Positions 45,857 through 57,829 of a stretch of DNA of 64,000 nucleotides are shown piece after piece. Every line of letters begins with the position of its first letter. The first letter of the stretch is position 1. A model generated the notes under the pieces. The model was not told the DNA's origin. It was given only the letters and a program-made list of their open reading frames with translations, and did not search any database. The position numbers and the translations under genes were made by a program. This stretch comes from Brachycybe producta (lineage: Eukaryota > Arthropoda > Diplopoda > Playtdesmida > Andrognathidae). The stretch spans positions 1,084,001 to 1,148,000 of the forward strand of contig JAUPFP010000041.1 in assembly GCA_036925085.1 (NCBI GenBank), given 5' to 3'.

Positions 45857-46127
45857 ATGAATCATTCACATTTAATGCTATGTCCCTGGAACAAAAAATG
45901 TGGTGTAATCAACAAATCTAAGTACAATTCACATTACATGAGATGTCCTTACAGCCCACGAAATCAACAATCAGTTTGTCAAGTTTCTGAACACATTAGA
46001 CCCACAAAGTCATGCAACTTTTATATTCCTCCTCCAATAGACGATTGGGACAAAGATTGAAATGCAAAATACAACAAATACCACTGAAACAGAAGATTGG
46101 GAAAAAGAAGCATTATCACCTAAGTAG
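45857..46127 (+). CDS. GTSF1/Asterix-like CHHC zinc-finger ORF carried by the retroelement
   Basis: The ATG at 45857 opens 67 codons. Residues 9-30 read CPWNKKCGVINKSKYNSHYM RC, matching the CHHC finger of GTSF1 (C-x5-H-x9-H-x3-C) with Cys for the first His and one extra residue. A second Cys/His cluster follows, and the frame ends IPPPIDDWDKD. The ending matches the acidic Trp-containing segment of GTSF1 that contacts Piwi proteins. One frame over, 46062-46127 reads TEDWEKEALSPK, a second such motif, so a frameshift probably split a longer tail. GTSF1 assists Piwi slicing or silencing, and its finger binds tRNA. The ORF lies about 75 bases after the tRNA primer site. Alternative: another CHHC protein such as a U11-48K or TRM13 relative. 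Confidence 0.6.
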
Positions 46128-46169
46128 AAGAACTACAAAAACAAGCAGAACAAAAAAACAAATACTGCA

Positions 46170-46450
46170 CTTTTGCACTTGTATGCAAATTCGTGCGTTT
46201 GTATGCGTTTTTTTCATAATGTACGTGATTTATGCGTTTTTATGCGATTTACGCGATTTACGCGTTTTAAGCGAATTTACACATTTTACGCGTTTTTATC
46301 ATAAATTACGCGTTTTTCCGAAATTTACACATTTTTCTCTTTTTGCGCATTTTATGCAAATGTGTATGTTTTTCATATAATCTGTGTTTTCTTTGTATGC
46401 GTGAACGTTTTTATGTGTTTATGCAAATTGATGTGTTTTCATTTTTATAT
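46170..46450 (+). repeat. degenerate TTTACGCGTTTT repeat
   Basis: About 280 bp of imperfect repeats mixing ATGCGTTTTTATGCGATTTA and TTTACGCGTTTTAAGCG. Aromatic-rich open frames across it are by-products. Confidence 0.8.
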
Positions 46451-48327
46451 TGTGCCAAGCTCACCAGTCTATAACATGTATGTGTTTTAAATGTTTGTCC
46501 TTTTTTACACTATTTTTTTGTTTTTACTTCTATATTATGTGTGTATCTCTTATAAGTGTTTCCAGACTATTTGTATTATGAGATTAGATATCCATTATAT
46601 TCAGTTGTCCCTAAAAGAATACAGCCTCTGTATTTTTGATCTTCCAAAAAAGTATTCAAACTTTCTAACAATAAACTCAAAATTAAACTTATGAAATAAT
46701 GGTTTTTCTCTTGTGAAAGGAAGTTAGTTTCTGTCCCTTCATAATAACACTGAGATTGATACATGTAATAATTAAATACTCTGAACAGAATTCAAAAGAA
46801 AACCCCTATAGCTAGAATCACAAAAGGTCCTGAAAAGCTAGATAAATTATAACATGTCACCCACCCCCTCATCCATAAGAGAAATCGCAATTTAAGCCCA
46901 ACTTAAATTGTAGTTTCTCAGGGTAATAAAATTATGACTTAATTTTTACATAAAAATCTTAGACTGACTCATGCAGATTAGTAATTTAATTAAGAAAATA
47001 ATCAACCAATCAGTGAACTCCAATGATTCTCTATGAGAGAGAATCTGTATAAAAAGGCCAACATTTTGGCTAAGTTTGGTATTGAATCCAGCATTGGACT
47101 TGGAACAAGAACATCTCTCTCTGGAACACTTTGTGGACTCTGGACTTTGTAAGCTGACAACTATTAGTAATTTATATGGGAACACTTGTGTAAGTAACTG
47201 ACGGTAACCAGAAACTAAGAAGCCACAATCATAAGATTGGCGGTTCCTTGTTAATGGACATTATCTTGGTAAAAACACAAGTTACCCTGACTTTGCTCAT
47301 AGCCTCATTCTGAGGGTAACCTGTGTCGGCCTAAAAAAGAAACTTAGAATCTTCTTAGTGCTATAGCCTGACAGTTTTCTTAGGTACATGAGAAGCCATA
47401 AGCACCAAAGTGGTTTATTGTCAAAGGACACATAAGTTGCTATGATCTTTGATCATCGGTTCCTTTTGTCTAATAGCAATTTAGCCATGAAACAGTGATT
47501 TTCGGTTCGTTTTTGCCTGAAATTTCTTTGGCTAAACCACTGAGAAAGAGGTCTTTTTAGTGTTAAAAGCCTGACAGTTTTGTTGAGCACATGAGAAGCC
47601 ATAATCATCAAAATGGTTTATTGTATAGACATATAAGTTGCTATGATCTTTGATTATCGGTTCTTTCAGTCTAAGGACAATTTAGCCATGAAAAACTGAT
47701 TTTCGGTTCTTCTAGCTTGTTCATTATCTGGGGTAACACAAATTTGAAGGGTGAAATAAACACCTATTGGTCAAACTCAGGTTATTGTGACAGCCAACCA
47801 TATCTTCTAAATGAACTACTGGAGGCTTCTGTTGTAAGTGGTTGAATATTTTCTTTCAATTTTAATTAGGTCCATTTAGTTAGAATTTCCCAACCAAGAA
47901 AGCTACCATTTAAAGTTACTCTTAAGAAAATGGGACCTTAACATATTTATATTTTAGTTTGAACACTTATGCATTGTGCATTGGTCTATTTTTTGTCCCC
48001 CTCCCTTTTTCCCTTTTAGGTGGTTGTATTCTTATTGGACCTGAACAGTTTTGCACCCTTTTTGCCTGAAGCCTTATAATGCCCAAACCTATGATACTAC
48101 TTGTTTGAACTTTACTCATATATTAAGTTCAATCCTACCTTTTCCTTTAAAGTTGTATGTCATTTGTCTTATTGCCAAATTTATAATCTTGAAAATCTCT
48201 ATATATTCAAATAAATAAAAATTCATGTTTAATATAAAAGTCAAGTTGAGTGGAATTACTATAGATCTTCACTGATCTCAAGAACCTGAAGATTTTAGAA
48301 AAAATGTTGGCTTTCTCATAAACAAAG
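46451..48327 (+). other. internal region where gag capsid would be expected
   Basis: No capsid-type frame is readable. A promoter-like stretch (CTGTATAAAAAGGCC at about 47048) and a late AATAAA at about 48212 suggest that a solo LTR of another family may sit at about 46855-48225, but its ends and target duplication could not be fixed. Just before the zinc knuckles, broken frames may hold the end of gag. Confidence 0.35.
47345..47730 (+). repeat. two tandem copies of a roughly 215-bp unit
   Basis: The blocks ATGAGAAGCCATAA..., TAAGTTGCTATGATCTTTGA and CAATTTAGCCATGAAA recur at about 47389-47520 and 47590-47720. A weaker third copy lies near 47216-47260. Confidence 0.75.
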
Positions 48328-48510
48328 GTGTCTTCCCTTAGAGAACTGCTAACATTGCCATGTTTCAATTGTAACAAAATTGGACATTTTGCCAAAAACT
48401 GTAGATCCCCAAAATATAAAAAAAATCCACTTTGTTGTTTTTATTGTAACAAACTGGGACACAGTGCAAATGTTTGTAGATTAAAATCCAGAACTAACCA
48501 ACAACATTGA
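48328..48510 (+). CDS. gag: gag nucleocapsid with two CCHC zinc knuckles
   Basis: CFNCNKIGHFAKNC and CFYCNKLGHSANVC are two perfect C-x2-C-x4-H-x4-C knuckles 11 residues apart, followed by a basic tail. They package retroelement RNA. The frame is cut off from any upstream capsid. Confidence 0.85.
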   Translation: MSSLRELLTLPCFNCNKIGHFAKNCRSPKYKKNPLCCFYCNKLGHSANVCRLKSRTNQQH

Positions 48511-48843
48511 GGACCACAAAATTATCAAAATCAGGGAAACTAACAACTCTCTTTAGAAATTTAGCATGTCACAAAGGGAGAGTACAAACCAAACAACGCA
48601 TCACTTTAAATAGCATGGCTGAAAATCACTCTTGTCCAATATTTTCAGCATGTATATTAAATTCAAAAGTAAAGGTACTGTATGATATAGGAGTTGCTAT
48701 CTCAGTGATTTCTAAGTCCACCTTTGATGCTATCAAAAGCAGGTATGGTCAGAGGATAAAGAAACTTTGTAAAGTAGACAAAATTGACATCATTGCTGCA
48801 AATGGGAAACTCTTTCCTATAATAGGATCCTATATTTCTCTAT
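48507..48843 (+). pseudogene. pol: pol: aspartic protease, N-terminal part
   Basis: Contains VLYDIGVAISVISKSTFDAI, the retropepsin active-site region in which D-T/S-G has become D-I-G. ANGKLFPIIGS follows. The frame is cut by the LINE. Its end appears at 51697-51850 (NYEIILGINAIKHLGLKYDP). Confidence 0.75.
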
Positions 48844-49027
48844 TTGAATTTGAAAAATTACTCTGCAAGCAGCCATAAAGGCCTATGGCAGTGGGACAAG
48901 AGTCCAAGTGCAGCATAGAAAATGCATTGTCAAAACCAGAAAATATAAAACCCTATTGATATAAACCCAACAACAATTTCAATATTTTTAATGCTGCAAA
49001 TATATGCATTGTCAAAACAAAACAAAA

Positions 49028-49372
49028 TTATGACTCCCATAAAATACGTTTTTCCTGCACAAAATCCCCAGCAAGCGAGTTCCATTGTCGAATCGCCCTA
49101 GGGACAAATGACCAGTAATAAAAATCTGTTCGTGCAAAAATCTCTCCAACTTTGTTAGAGTGGCCACCCCTACCCAAATATAATGCCCTGCAAAGTTTAC
49201 TTGAAGTAGGTTTAGGGCAAGAGCCTTCTAGCATTCGATTAAAGATATTAAGACTAAAATCTGAACGTCTTGCAAGTAAACTATCCCAACCAAGCTCTAA
49301 AAGCATTTTAGTTACACTGTCGGCATATCCATATTTACCACAAACAAACCTAGCAGCCCTGCGTTGGACCAC
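49028..49372 (-). pseudogene. LINE ORF2 C-terminal region
   Basis: VQRRAARFVCGKYGYADSVT, LGWDSLLARRSDF and FVPRAIRQWNSLAGDFVQ form the conserved C-terminal region after the RT in CR1/Jockey-like LINEs. Truncated copies of the same region occur at 58831-59120. Confidence 0.85.
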
Positions 49373-49532
49373 CTGAGTGAGCTAAGTCTTCAGTGTGGAG
49401 ATTCCACACGGAGCTGCAGTATTCTAGATGGGGACGTACTAATGATTGATATGCTAGACATTTTACCTCCCTGGGACACCTTCTTAGGATGCGTTGACTA
49501 AACCTAAGCATCTGCATAGACTTGGAAATAAT

Positions 49533-50513
49533 CTATTCGACATGCAGCTTCCAAGAAAGTTTAGCTGTAATCGTTACCCCCAAATATTTATAAGAATCTA
49601 CGTTATTAAGTGGAATGGCCCCTATTCTATATGGAAATATTATTGGATTCCTTCCCCTAGCAACCCTCATTACACAACATTTTCCCTTATTAAGTTGAAG
49701 TTGCCATTTAGAACACCATGCCTCTATTGCTTTCAAGTCACTATCAATAATATGGCAATCATTGTCAGAGGTAACCTCACGATAAATTATTGTATCATCT
49801 GCAAATAGCCGGCAATTGCTACTAACTTGACTGCTAAGGTCATTGATAAAAGAAACAAGCGGACCCAACACACTACCCTGAGGAACCCCTGATGTAACCC
49901 CTATCCAGTCAGATTCAGACCCACCTGCAACAACCCTTTGTTTCCTGTTACTCAAAAAAGAATGCACCCATTTATACACCTGTTCACCCAATCCATACCC
50001 ACTAATTTTTGTCATTAGTTTTGAGTGAGAAACTGTGTCAAATGCCTTGCAGAGATCAAGAAAAACCAAATCTATCTGACTGCCTTTGTCTAAAATTTTC
50101 TGAAGGTCATCAACTAAAAAAATAAGCTGGGTTTCACATGAACACCCCCTAAGAAACCCATGCTGGTTATCACACAAAAGATTGTTTTCCATAAGAAAAT
50201 TCATTGAGGAGGAATATATAATATGTTCAAGGACCTTGGAAACTATCGAGATTAAAGACACGGGTCTGTAATTAGTTACCTGAGACTTGTCTCCTGATTT
50301 AGAAATTGGACTAACATTAGCTAATTTCCACATATCTGGTACAATACCTACATCTAAACTCTGTTGAAAAATTAACTGAAGGTATGGACCCAACTCTTGT
50401 GCAAGATTTTTTAAAATGATAGCATACATCCCATCTGGACCACAGGTTTTATTTGAGTCTAATTTTAGAAGTTGCTTGACTATCCCATCTGCAGTTATTA
50501 CAATTTGATCCAT
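49533..50513 (-). pseudogene. LINE reverse transcriptase domain
   Basis: 326 codons with NYRPVSLISIVSKVLEHI, DLCKAFDTVSH, GVPQGSVLGPL and the catalytic FADDTIIY. Motif order and spacing fit the CR1/L2/Jockey group. The active-site Asp pair is kept, but the frame does not connect to the endonuclease or the C-terminus. Confidence 0.9.
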
Positions 50514-50670
50514 ACAAAGAGATGTTGAAGGAAAACCCTCATGTGGTATGCCATCATCAATTGTGAAGACCTTCTTGTATTGTTCATTTAATAAGGTAGC
50601 TTTCCCTACTGGATCTGAAACAAGCTTCCCATTTGTGTCAACTAGAGAAGGAATAGATTCTCTACTTCGC

Positions 50671-51477
50671 CTAGAGTTCTTGATGTAATGCCAAAATAGT
50701 TTTGGGTCCGTTTTTTAACCATTCTCCAAGCGTTTCTGTTTTAAAATTATCGTGAGCTAACAAGATTTCCCGTTTTGCTGCTGTGCGTGCAATACGGAAT
50801 TCAATGGAATTCACTAATTTTGGGTGATTTTTAGCCCTATTCCTCCATAAGCGTTGCTTACAAAGAGCCCTTTTAACTTTGCTAGTGTACCATACTGGTG
50901 TGGCACAGTCTCTAACTACCTTGGTTGGAATAAAAGAGGAAGACCCACTTAAAATTAAACTATGAAATCGTGACCAATTCAAATTCACATTTTGAGGATG
51001 AAAACATTCTTTAAATTTATGAAAATTATCTATCAAATGTGACTTAAAACCATCCCAATTACATTTGTTAAAAAGAAACACTACTCTTTTAACCTCAGAC
51101 ATTTTTTCAACACATGCATTAACATCACATAAGACAATCTGATGATCACTAATTCCCCCTGATACCCTAACATTGGATAATAACTCCGGACTATTAGTCA
51201 GTACTACATCAAGACTTTTGTCATTTCTGGTTGGTTTAGTTACAACCTGTTCCATAAAATAAGTATTCATACTATCTAAAAATGAAACTGCTAATGGCTT
51301 GTCACTGCCACTGATCACCATATGCATTTCCCAGTTGATGTTTGGAAAATTTACATCACCTCCTAAAATAATCATTGGGCTATGGTATTTATGATGAAGA
51401 GTGTAGAAAGAAGTTCTTACACTAGTGACATCTGCTATGGAGGATCCCGGTGGCCGATAGAAAGAATATAAAAACAC
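50671..51477 (-). pseudogene. LINE endonuclease domain (fragment)
   Basis: Reads MFLYSFYRPPGSS, IILGGDVNFPNINWE, PTRNDKSLDVVLTNS and GISDHQIVLCDV, the order of motifs of APE-type endonucleases (GDxN, SDH). The upstream part is in another frame. Confidence 0.85.
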
Positions 51478-51696
51478 CTTTTTACCATTCTTTAGCCTTA
51501 AACTACAACATACTACTTCACAGTCTGTTTCAAAACTTGTTTCCCTGCAACTATGAAATATTTGTGAAATAGCTATGAAAACCCCACCCCCAGAACGACC
51601 CTGTCTCTACGGTACACTGTGAAACCATCTGGAAATATTTCCCCATTATTAACAGTATCATCAAGCCATGACTCTGTACCAAGAATTATATTGTGA

Positions 51697-52740
51697 ATGA
51701 ATAAACAAAAGAAAGAAAATGTCATAATGTATGTACGTCACAGAGATCTATCCTCAAATTATGAAATTATTTTGGGGATAAATGCAATTAAACATTTGGG
51801 ACTAAAATATGACCCTACTCTTGATCGCATTTGCTATAAAGGGAAAAATATGCAGATCCATAAAAAAGGAAACCCCATGCAGATTCTCAATTCAGTTCAA
51901 CAGCAGCAAAAGGGCCTACAATGGGTAAAAACTGTTCTAGATAAAATTGATTTAAAATGTCAAATCAATAAAAAATCTCCTCACAAAGTACTCTGACATA
52001 TTTGCATGTATCTTAAAAGAGTTACAACCTACAAATAGGATTGAACAAGAAATACAATTAACAGATTCAGCACCTGTATACATAAGGCTATACAAAGTTC
52101 CACAAAACAAGAAGGTATTTTACAAGATAAAATAAAGAAACTTTTGGATGCAAAAATAATAAAGCATTCTGTTAGCCTGTACCCCTTGCATGCTTGTAGG
52201 TAAGCCCGATGGAAGTAACAGGTTAGTTATAGATTTCAGAGCTTTGAATCAAAAAGTCATTGGTGATAAATACCCTTTACCTGAAATTATTAGTGTAAGC
52301 AATCAGATGGGAAATGCAACATATTTCACATTAGATTTAGCAAGTGGATTTCACCAGATTCCAGTAAAAGCAGCCGATCAACACAAATTAGGATTCAGCA
52401 CTACATCAGGGCATTATGAATTTGTTAGGTCTCCTATGGGTCTTAAAACTTTCCCAAATGTATATACCAAAGACTCATGGATGATGTGTTAAAGGATTTA
52501 AAGGGCAAAATATGTTTTGTTTAAATGGATATCATCATCTACAGTAATACACTTGAGAAACACTATCAGGCTTGAACAAGTATTTGAGAAATTAAGGAAG
52601 GCAAACTTAAAAGCAAAACCTTCAAAATGTACCTGAATAAAAACTGAAATCATCTATTTAGGGCACACATTCAAAATGGGTTCAATGAAACCTGGTCCAA
52701 ATAAAATTGAAGCCATTGAAAAATTTCCAAGACCTATAAT
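51697..52740 (+). pseudogene. pol: pol: protease end and reverse transcriptase, decayed
   Basis: 51697-51850 completes the protease. 52190-52492 gives KPDGSNRLVIDFRALN, YPLPE, LDLASGFHQIPV and GHYEFVRSPMGLK, the standard Ty3/gypsy RT fingers and palm. The catalytic YxDD region (about 52525-52550) is damaged: a stop codon replaces the first position and one Asp is lost. Sequence to 52740 still reads LGHTFKMGSMKPGPNKIEAI. Confidence 0.85.
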
Positions 52741-52746
52741 TTATAT

Positions 52747-53571
52747 ATGAAAAAAGTACAAAGCTTTTTGGGTCTTGTAAATTTTTACCAAAGATTTATT
52801 CCAAATTGTGTTAAAATTACATCTCCTTTAACAAAACTATTACAAAAAGATGCAAAATTTGTTTGGACAAATAAATGTGAAGACAGTTTCATAAAACTTA
52901 AAAGTCTTACTTCAACACCAGTATTAACTATGCCAGATTTTAAAAAACCATTCTTTCTCACTACTGATGCAAGCAACACAGCTATAGGAGCAATCTTAGA
53001 ACATAAAATCGATGGACACTTGCACCCAATCACATATGCAAGTCGAAAACTGACATCCTCAGAACAAAACTATTCCACAACATGGAAGGAGGCACTGGCT
53101 TGTGCCTATGGAGTCAACTATTTTCGCTATTACCTGATGGGAAGAAAATTCACACTAATCACAGACCACAAACCATTACAATATTTAATGACTATGAAAA
53201 AAGACAAAGCTATGCTAACTAGATGGGCTCTCCAACTACAACAGTATGACTTCGATATAAAATACAGAGAAGGGAAAACAAACACAAATGCAGATGCTCT
53301 AAGTAGAAACCCTCCAGAAGAGGTAAATTCATTAGAAAACAACAGTTTTGGGGAAGAAAAAGAAATAATGACAGATCAAAACAACTGTCCTGAAATGCAA
53401 CCCTATGTAAGATATATATCAGGGTTTCCTTCTTCAAAATTAGTTCAAAAAGAAACTGAAAACTTAAAATTAGCACTAAATGAAAAAGGGTGGCTAGTAA
53501 AAAAGGATGAGAACTCATTTAAATTAGTTGTACCCTTACACAAAAGACCATGTCTTATCCATGTGCCATGA
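52747..53571 (+). pseudogene. pol: pol: RT connection and RNase H
   Basis: 274 codons open. Begins KVQSFLGLVNFYQRFIPNC (RT end) and continues LTTDASNTAIGAILEHKIDG, YSTTWKEALACAYGVNYFRY, TLITDHKPLQYL and NADALSRNP, the RNase H motifs of Ty3/gypsy with the D...E...D residues kept. One of the best-preserved parts of the element. Confidence 0.9.
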
Positions 53572-53761
53572 CTCAAAATTTGCTGGACATTTAGGTATTG
53601 AAAAAACTCAAGAGTCGAAAATCAGTTCTTCTGGAAAACAGTTAAAACAGACATTAAAAAATACTGTGAAAATTGTCCCTCATTCCAAGAGAAAAAGAAA
53701 CCTTTAGGCAAAACCCCTTGAACAAAATTTTCACCTCCATCTAAACCTTTTGAATGATTAG
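53540..53761 (+). pseudogene. pol: pol: integrase zinc-binding N-terminus, decayed
   Basis: Across frame breaks one reads a His...His pair (HDSKFAGHLGIEKT) and CENCPSFQ, the HHCC finger of integrase. Several stops are present. The hAT element then interrupts just before the catalytic core. Confidence 0.7.
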
Positions 53762-53769
53762 GTTTAGAC

Positions 53770-55804
53770 CAGAGGTTGCCAAACCGTCGATCGTGAGCTA
53801 CTAGTAGCTCGCGGGGAAATTTTAGGTAGATCGCGGTCGCGCTTGGGTTGGCTAACCTGAGATACACTAGTGACTAGTGACTAGTCAATAGTGCATCTCA
53901 GGGCAACAAGAGTGAGGTTATGTCTGTCATGTTTTTCACACATAGGTTGTCATTATTTTCGTGCATATATCACTGTTATTTTATTTGTTAATGTGAATAG
54001 TTATGCTAAACTAGGTTTGTTTTAGTGATGGCGAGTTCAAGCAAAAACCCAAAAGCTTATCATTTTCATTTGGAATGGGAAACCGATTATTTTTTTACTC
54101 AGGTTAAGGACAAATGTGTGTGCTTACTTTGTAATGTTAAGTGAACGTTTTGTGAGAAGTTTTGAAGAAGTTTTGAAGAAAGGGAACGTTGAACGTCATT
54201 TCAAAACCGTTCACTCAGGAATTGAAACAAATTTCCCACTGAATTCTGCATTAAGGAAAAAAAAGGTAATGCAGTTAAAGTGTCAACTAAATGCAACTCA
54301 ATTCAAGACACTAGACAAAAATAAAGCAGCAACTGAGGCATCGTTCCGAGTTTCCAAAGTCATTGCTCAAAATAAGAAACCATACGAAGATGGTGAGTTA
54401 ATCAAAAGTGCATTTTTTAAGCTGCAGATACATTATTTGACAATTTCGAAAACAAATCTGAGATAATATCTGCTAATAATCTGTACAGCTTTCTGCAAAT
54501 ACAGTAATGAGAAGAGTTGAAGCTATGAGTTCTGATGTAACTTCACAACATAAAACTGACTTTGATCGTTGCAGCTTTTTTTCCTTACAACTTGATGAAT
54601 CAACTGATATAGTTGATACGGCTCAGTTGGCCGTTTTTGTAAGAATGGTTTTTGATGATTTTAAAATAACAGAAGAGCTGGTAAAAGTTGTACCACTTAC
54701 AGGACATATTACGGGACAGGACATATTTTTAGGATTTCAAAGGCTTGTAGCGGCAGAGATTTGAAACATTTCAAAGACTAGCTTCCTGCTTTAGTGGAAT
54801 TTTTTAAAGAACGAGGTGATTCTTTCCCTGAACTAGAAGATCCGGTTTGGCTGCAAGATTTTGCTTTTCTTGCAGACATCACCGAAAAGCTAAACATCCT
54901 CAACTTGCAGCTACAAGGCAAGGATAAAGATATTGGTGGAACAGTTTCTGATGTAGTATCATTCTCTAAAAAACTAGAGCTGTGGGAAAAAATCTTATCC
55001 GAGGTGAATACAAGCATTTTGCCTGTTTGAAGCAAACCCTTGACAAGCAAGGTCTTTCACGGCCTCCTGACAACTATAAAGAATACATAACAATTCTATC
55101 GGATTTGAAAAATCAATTCAATGAATGCTTTCAAAACTTCAAAAGCATTTCAATTGTAGCGCTGTTTGTCAGATCTCCTTTTACAGAGATTGATGCCGAA
55201 GAATTCTCTACTTGTGTCATTCAACATTTTGAAGAAGACAATGCTGCAGTGGAGATGGAACTGATTGATTTCCAAAATGACCTTTCTTTAAAATCACTAA
55301 CTTCAAGCACTGAAAATACGAATATTGTCTGTAAGGAAAAATATCCAATTTTGGTTCAGGTTGGTCTACGAGTGAAGGCAATGTTCAGCTCTACTTATTT
55401 GTGTGAGGTTTCTTTTTCAAGTATGAAGTTTATTAAAAACAAGTACAGAAATAGATTGACTGATAAACATTTGGACAACTGAATTCGAATGGCAGCTACG
55501 ACCTACTCTCCTAACATCAAAAAAATTGTTGATGACAAAAAAGAGTGCCATCCTTCTCATTAAACTTAATGTGAGATGTAATTAATTTTGTTCTTACAAT
55601 TCTTGTTGATATATTCATTATATTGTAATACACAATTTTGTTAATTGAATTTAATATTTACTAGAAATGTATGTTTGTAGGCGATAAATTTTCAATGTGT
55701 GATTTATAAAAAAACTTATTTTTTTCCTGGTTTCTTTTGGTAGCTCACAGTAAGATTTAGGAGCAGTACGGTTTCACATTGGCTTCAAAGTTTGGTGACC
55801 ACTG
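53770..55804 (+). mobile_element. hAT transposon, internally deleted (TSD GTTTAGAC)
   Basis: Exact 8-bp duplication GTTTAGAC at 53762-53769 and 55805-55812. Inverted ends are CAGAGGTTGCCAAACC and, at the right, the complement CAGTGGTCACCAAACT. It inserted in the integrase core. It carries a broken transposase of the ZBED/GTF2IRD2-like type. Confidence 0.9.
54028..55563 (+). pseudogene. hAT transposase remains (BED finger, core pieces, dimerisation end)
   Basis: ATG at 54028. A BED-type zinc finger is spread over a stop or frameshift (W..DYFF, CVCLLCN, then KKGNVERHFKTVH). 54507-54764 has FSLQLDESTDIVDTAQLAVF. 54794-55030 has FLADITEKLNILNLQLQGKD. 54982-55482 has FSSTYLCEVSFSSMKFIKNK and NRLTDKHLDN, the hAT C-terminal dimerisation motif. 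Missing sequence after about 54764 indicates an internal deletion of much of the catalytic core, so it cannot move on its own. Confidence 0.8.
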
Positions 55805-57273
55805 GTTTAGACATTCTAGGACCATTGCCAACCTCACACAAGGGCAATAAGTACATTGCAATAGTATGCGACTACCTTACAAAATACCCCGAAGCATTTG
55901 CCATCCCTGACCAAAAAAAGCTTTTAACTGATCTTGGTACAAACTTTACATCTGAACTAATCAAAAATGTAAGTAACCTTTTGGGTATAAAAAATATATT
56001 TACTTCAGTTTATCACCCACAAACAGATGGGCTAGTTGAACAATTTAATGGCACACTAACGAAAATGCTCTCCTATGTTGTTGAAAATGATCAACGCAAC
56101 TGGGATGAAAAATTACCATTAGTCCTAATGGCATACCGTAGTGCAAAACATTCAAGTACAAAAGAAACGCCATTTTTTCTCCTATTTGGTCAGGACATGA
56201 ATCTTCCTTATGTTTTAACCACTGAACCAACACCTGTCTATAATATCGAAGATTATGGAAAGGTATTAGCCAATAGAATGCAAAAAGCTTTTAACACTGC
56301 CAAGCAAGTTTTAGAACAAGCAGCAGAAAGACAAATTAAGGTTCATTCAAAGGGAAGAAAATCAAAAGATTTCAAAACAGGAGATATTGTTTATCTCTAT
56401 GTACCACAAGTAAGAATAGGAAAAATAAAAAAATTAGCCAGACTTTGTGAAGGACCCAATTGCAAATTGGAACAGACATCCCCAGTAAATTACAGGATAC
56501 AACCTACAATTAAGCAAAAAGACATACAAATTGTCCATAGTGAAAGGCTTAAGCTAGCTAAAGGTAACAGACCTTGGGATTTCCTAGGGAAAAAAAAACG
56601 AATTAGAAGCAACAATAATTGATCCAAGAAACAAGGATGAAACCACACATAGTTGCATAGATGAAGAAACAGAAGAGGATACATTTTACACAGTTGAAAT
56701 TGATTCACCTCCCAATGTACCTCCCCAAGAGACAGCACCTATGGAACTTCCCATAGCACCCAGGACTAGAAGAATTCTTCCAACTATTATAACACATCAA
56801 TATGAACTTAGAAATAAAGGAGCAGTAGACCCAATATTTTCACTGTACCCTACAGACAGTCAGAAAAAAATCTTGGGAAAAACACCTTTAATAAAAAGAC
56901 AAAATACACAAAGTATTGCCATGCAGTGGGAAAATAAGAACATAGGACAAGGTGCTATTGTACAATTTCATAGTGAAGCAGGACCTAGCACAAAGCTAGA
57001 TACTTAGATTACAGAAACATTAGAAACAAACACTAGTCTAGCACAAGTAAATGAGAATGTGGAAACTTCTACAACAAATATGGATGAAACAGTACCCGAA
57101 GGTACGGAACAATCTCAACTAGTAGAGGAAGATACACCACAAACTCAACCATTAGAGGAAGGTGCAGAACCCCAAACAGAAAACAGAGGAAATATGGCAA
57201 ATCGATTGCTTGATTTCATGGAAAATACATTGTTAAATGCCTTAATAAGGCATCAAAGGAAAACACTAACTGA
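55805..57273 (+). pseudogene. pol: pol: integrase core and acidic C-terminal tail
   Basis: Integrase D,D(35)E is visible: GLDILGPLPTSHKGNKYIAI, LLTDLGTNF, and YHPQTDGLVEQFN. About 20-25 residues between the first and second Asp regions are deleted. WDEKLPLVLMAYRSAKHSST and a C-terminal barrel with DIVYLYVPQ follow. After a frame change at an A-run near 56590, an acidic, Pro-rich tail (IDSPPNVPPQETAP, PRTRRILPTIITHQYELRNK) runs to 57283 with one stop at 57005-57007. Confidence 0.85.
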
Positions 57274-57829
57274 ATGGGATTAGAGCTATTTTTCTCTAGA
57301 AGTCAGGATATCTTCACTGATCATTACAGAATCCTGATGATAGCAATAGTAGTAGTGAAGGTGACAGCCAGTGGAAACCATACCTTTGACCTGGAAGTCT
57401 GTAAATGGGAAGGCATGCAAAAAATATGTCGAGTGGTGACGACCCCTGACAAAGATAAGTATGCTCCAAACATTTGCAATGAGGAAGAATGTAGCCAATG
57501 TATTATAAAATGGACAAGCAAGTTTTTAAATCATAAGAAAGAAATTACAAATGCCTCCTCCTTTTTTGTTAAACAAACAGAAAATTCACAGGGCATAGAT
57601 GATATTTATCATTGTTTAAATAGAGGATTGCCTTGCTCATGTCAAAACTCAACTTGTTCAGGGTCAGGTCCTTATTTTCTAATCTCAAACAGTTGTAATG
57701 GGGAAATACAAAATTGTCACTGTTAACTAATTAAAGGCACCTCACAACTTGTTCTTTTTAATGAAAAAGGACAAGAATATAATGAGTATGAAATAGTATC
57801 CTATCAAGAATGCTACTTCAACTTATCAA

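Larger units (their letters stand above)
48844..51690 (-). mobile_element. CR1/L2-like LINE, 5'-truncated, inserted in pol
   Basis: Minus-strand element. Its 5' end starts within the endonuclease (NIILGTESWLDDTVNN around 51650), then endonuclease, reverse transcriptase with FADDTIIY, and C-terminal end, then a short 3' tail with AAATTC repeats. Several frames are broken. The target duplication is not clear. A second, shorter copy with the same 3' end lies at 58639-59120. Confidence 0.85.

Noticed and set aside
46012-46380. 122-codon aromatic-rich frame
   Set aside because: It runs through the degenerate TTTACGCG repeat. Amino-acid content follows the repeat.
46855-48225. Definite solo LTR inside the second element
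   Set aside because: TATA-like and AATAAA motifs are suggestive, but no matching ends or target duplication could be found; mentioned only as a possibility.
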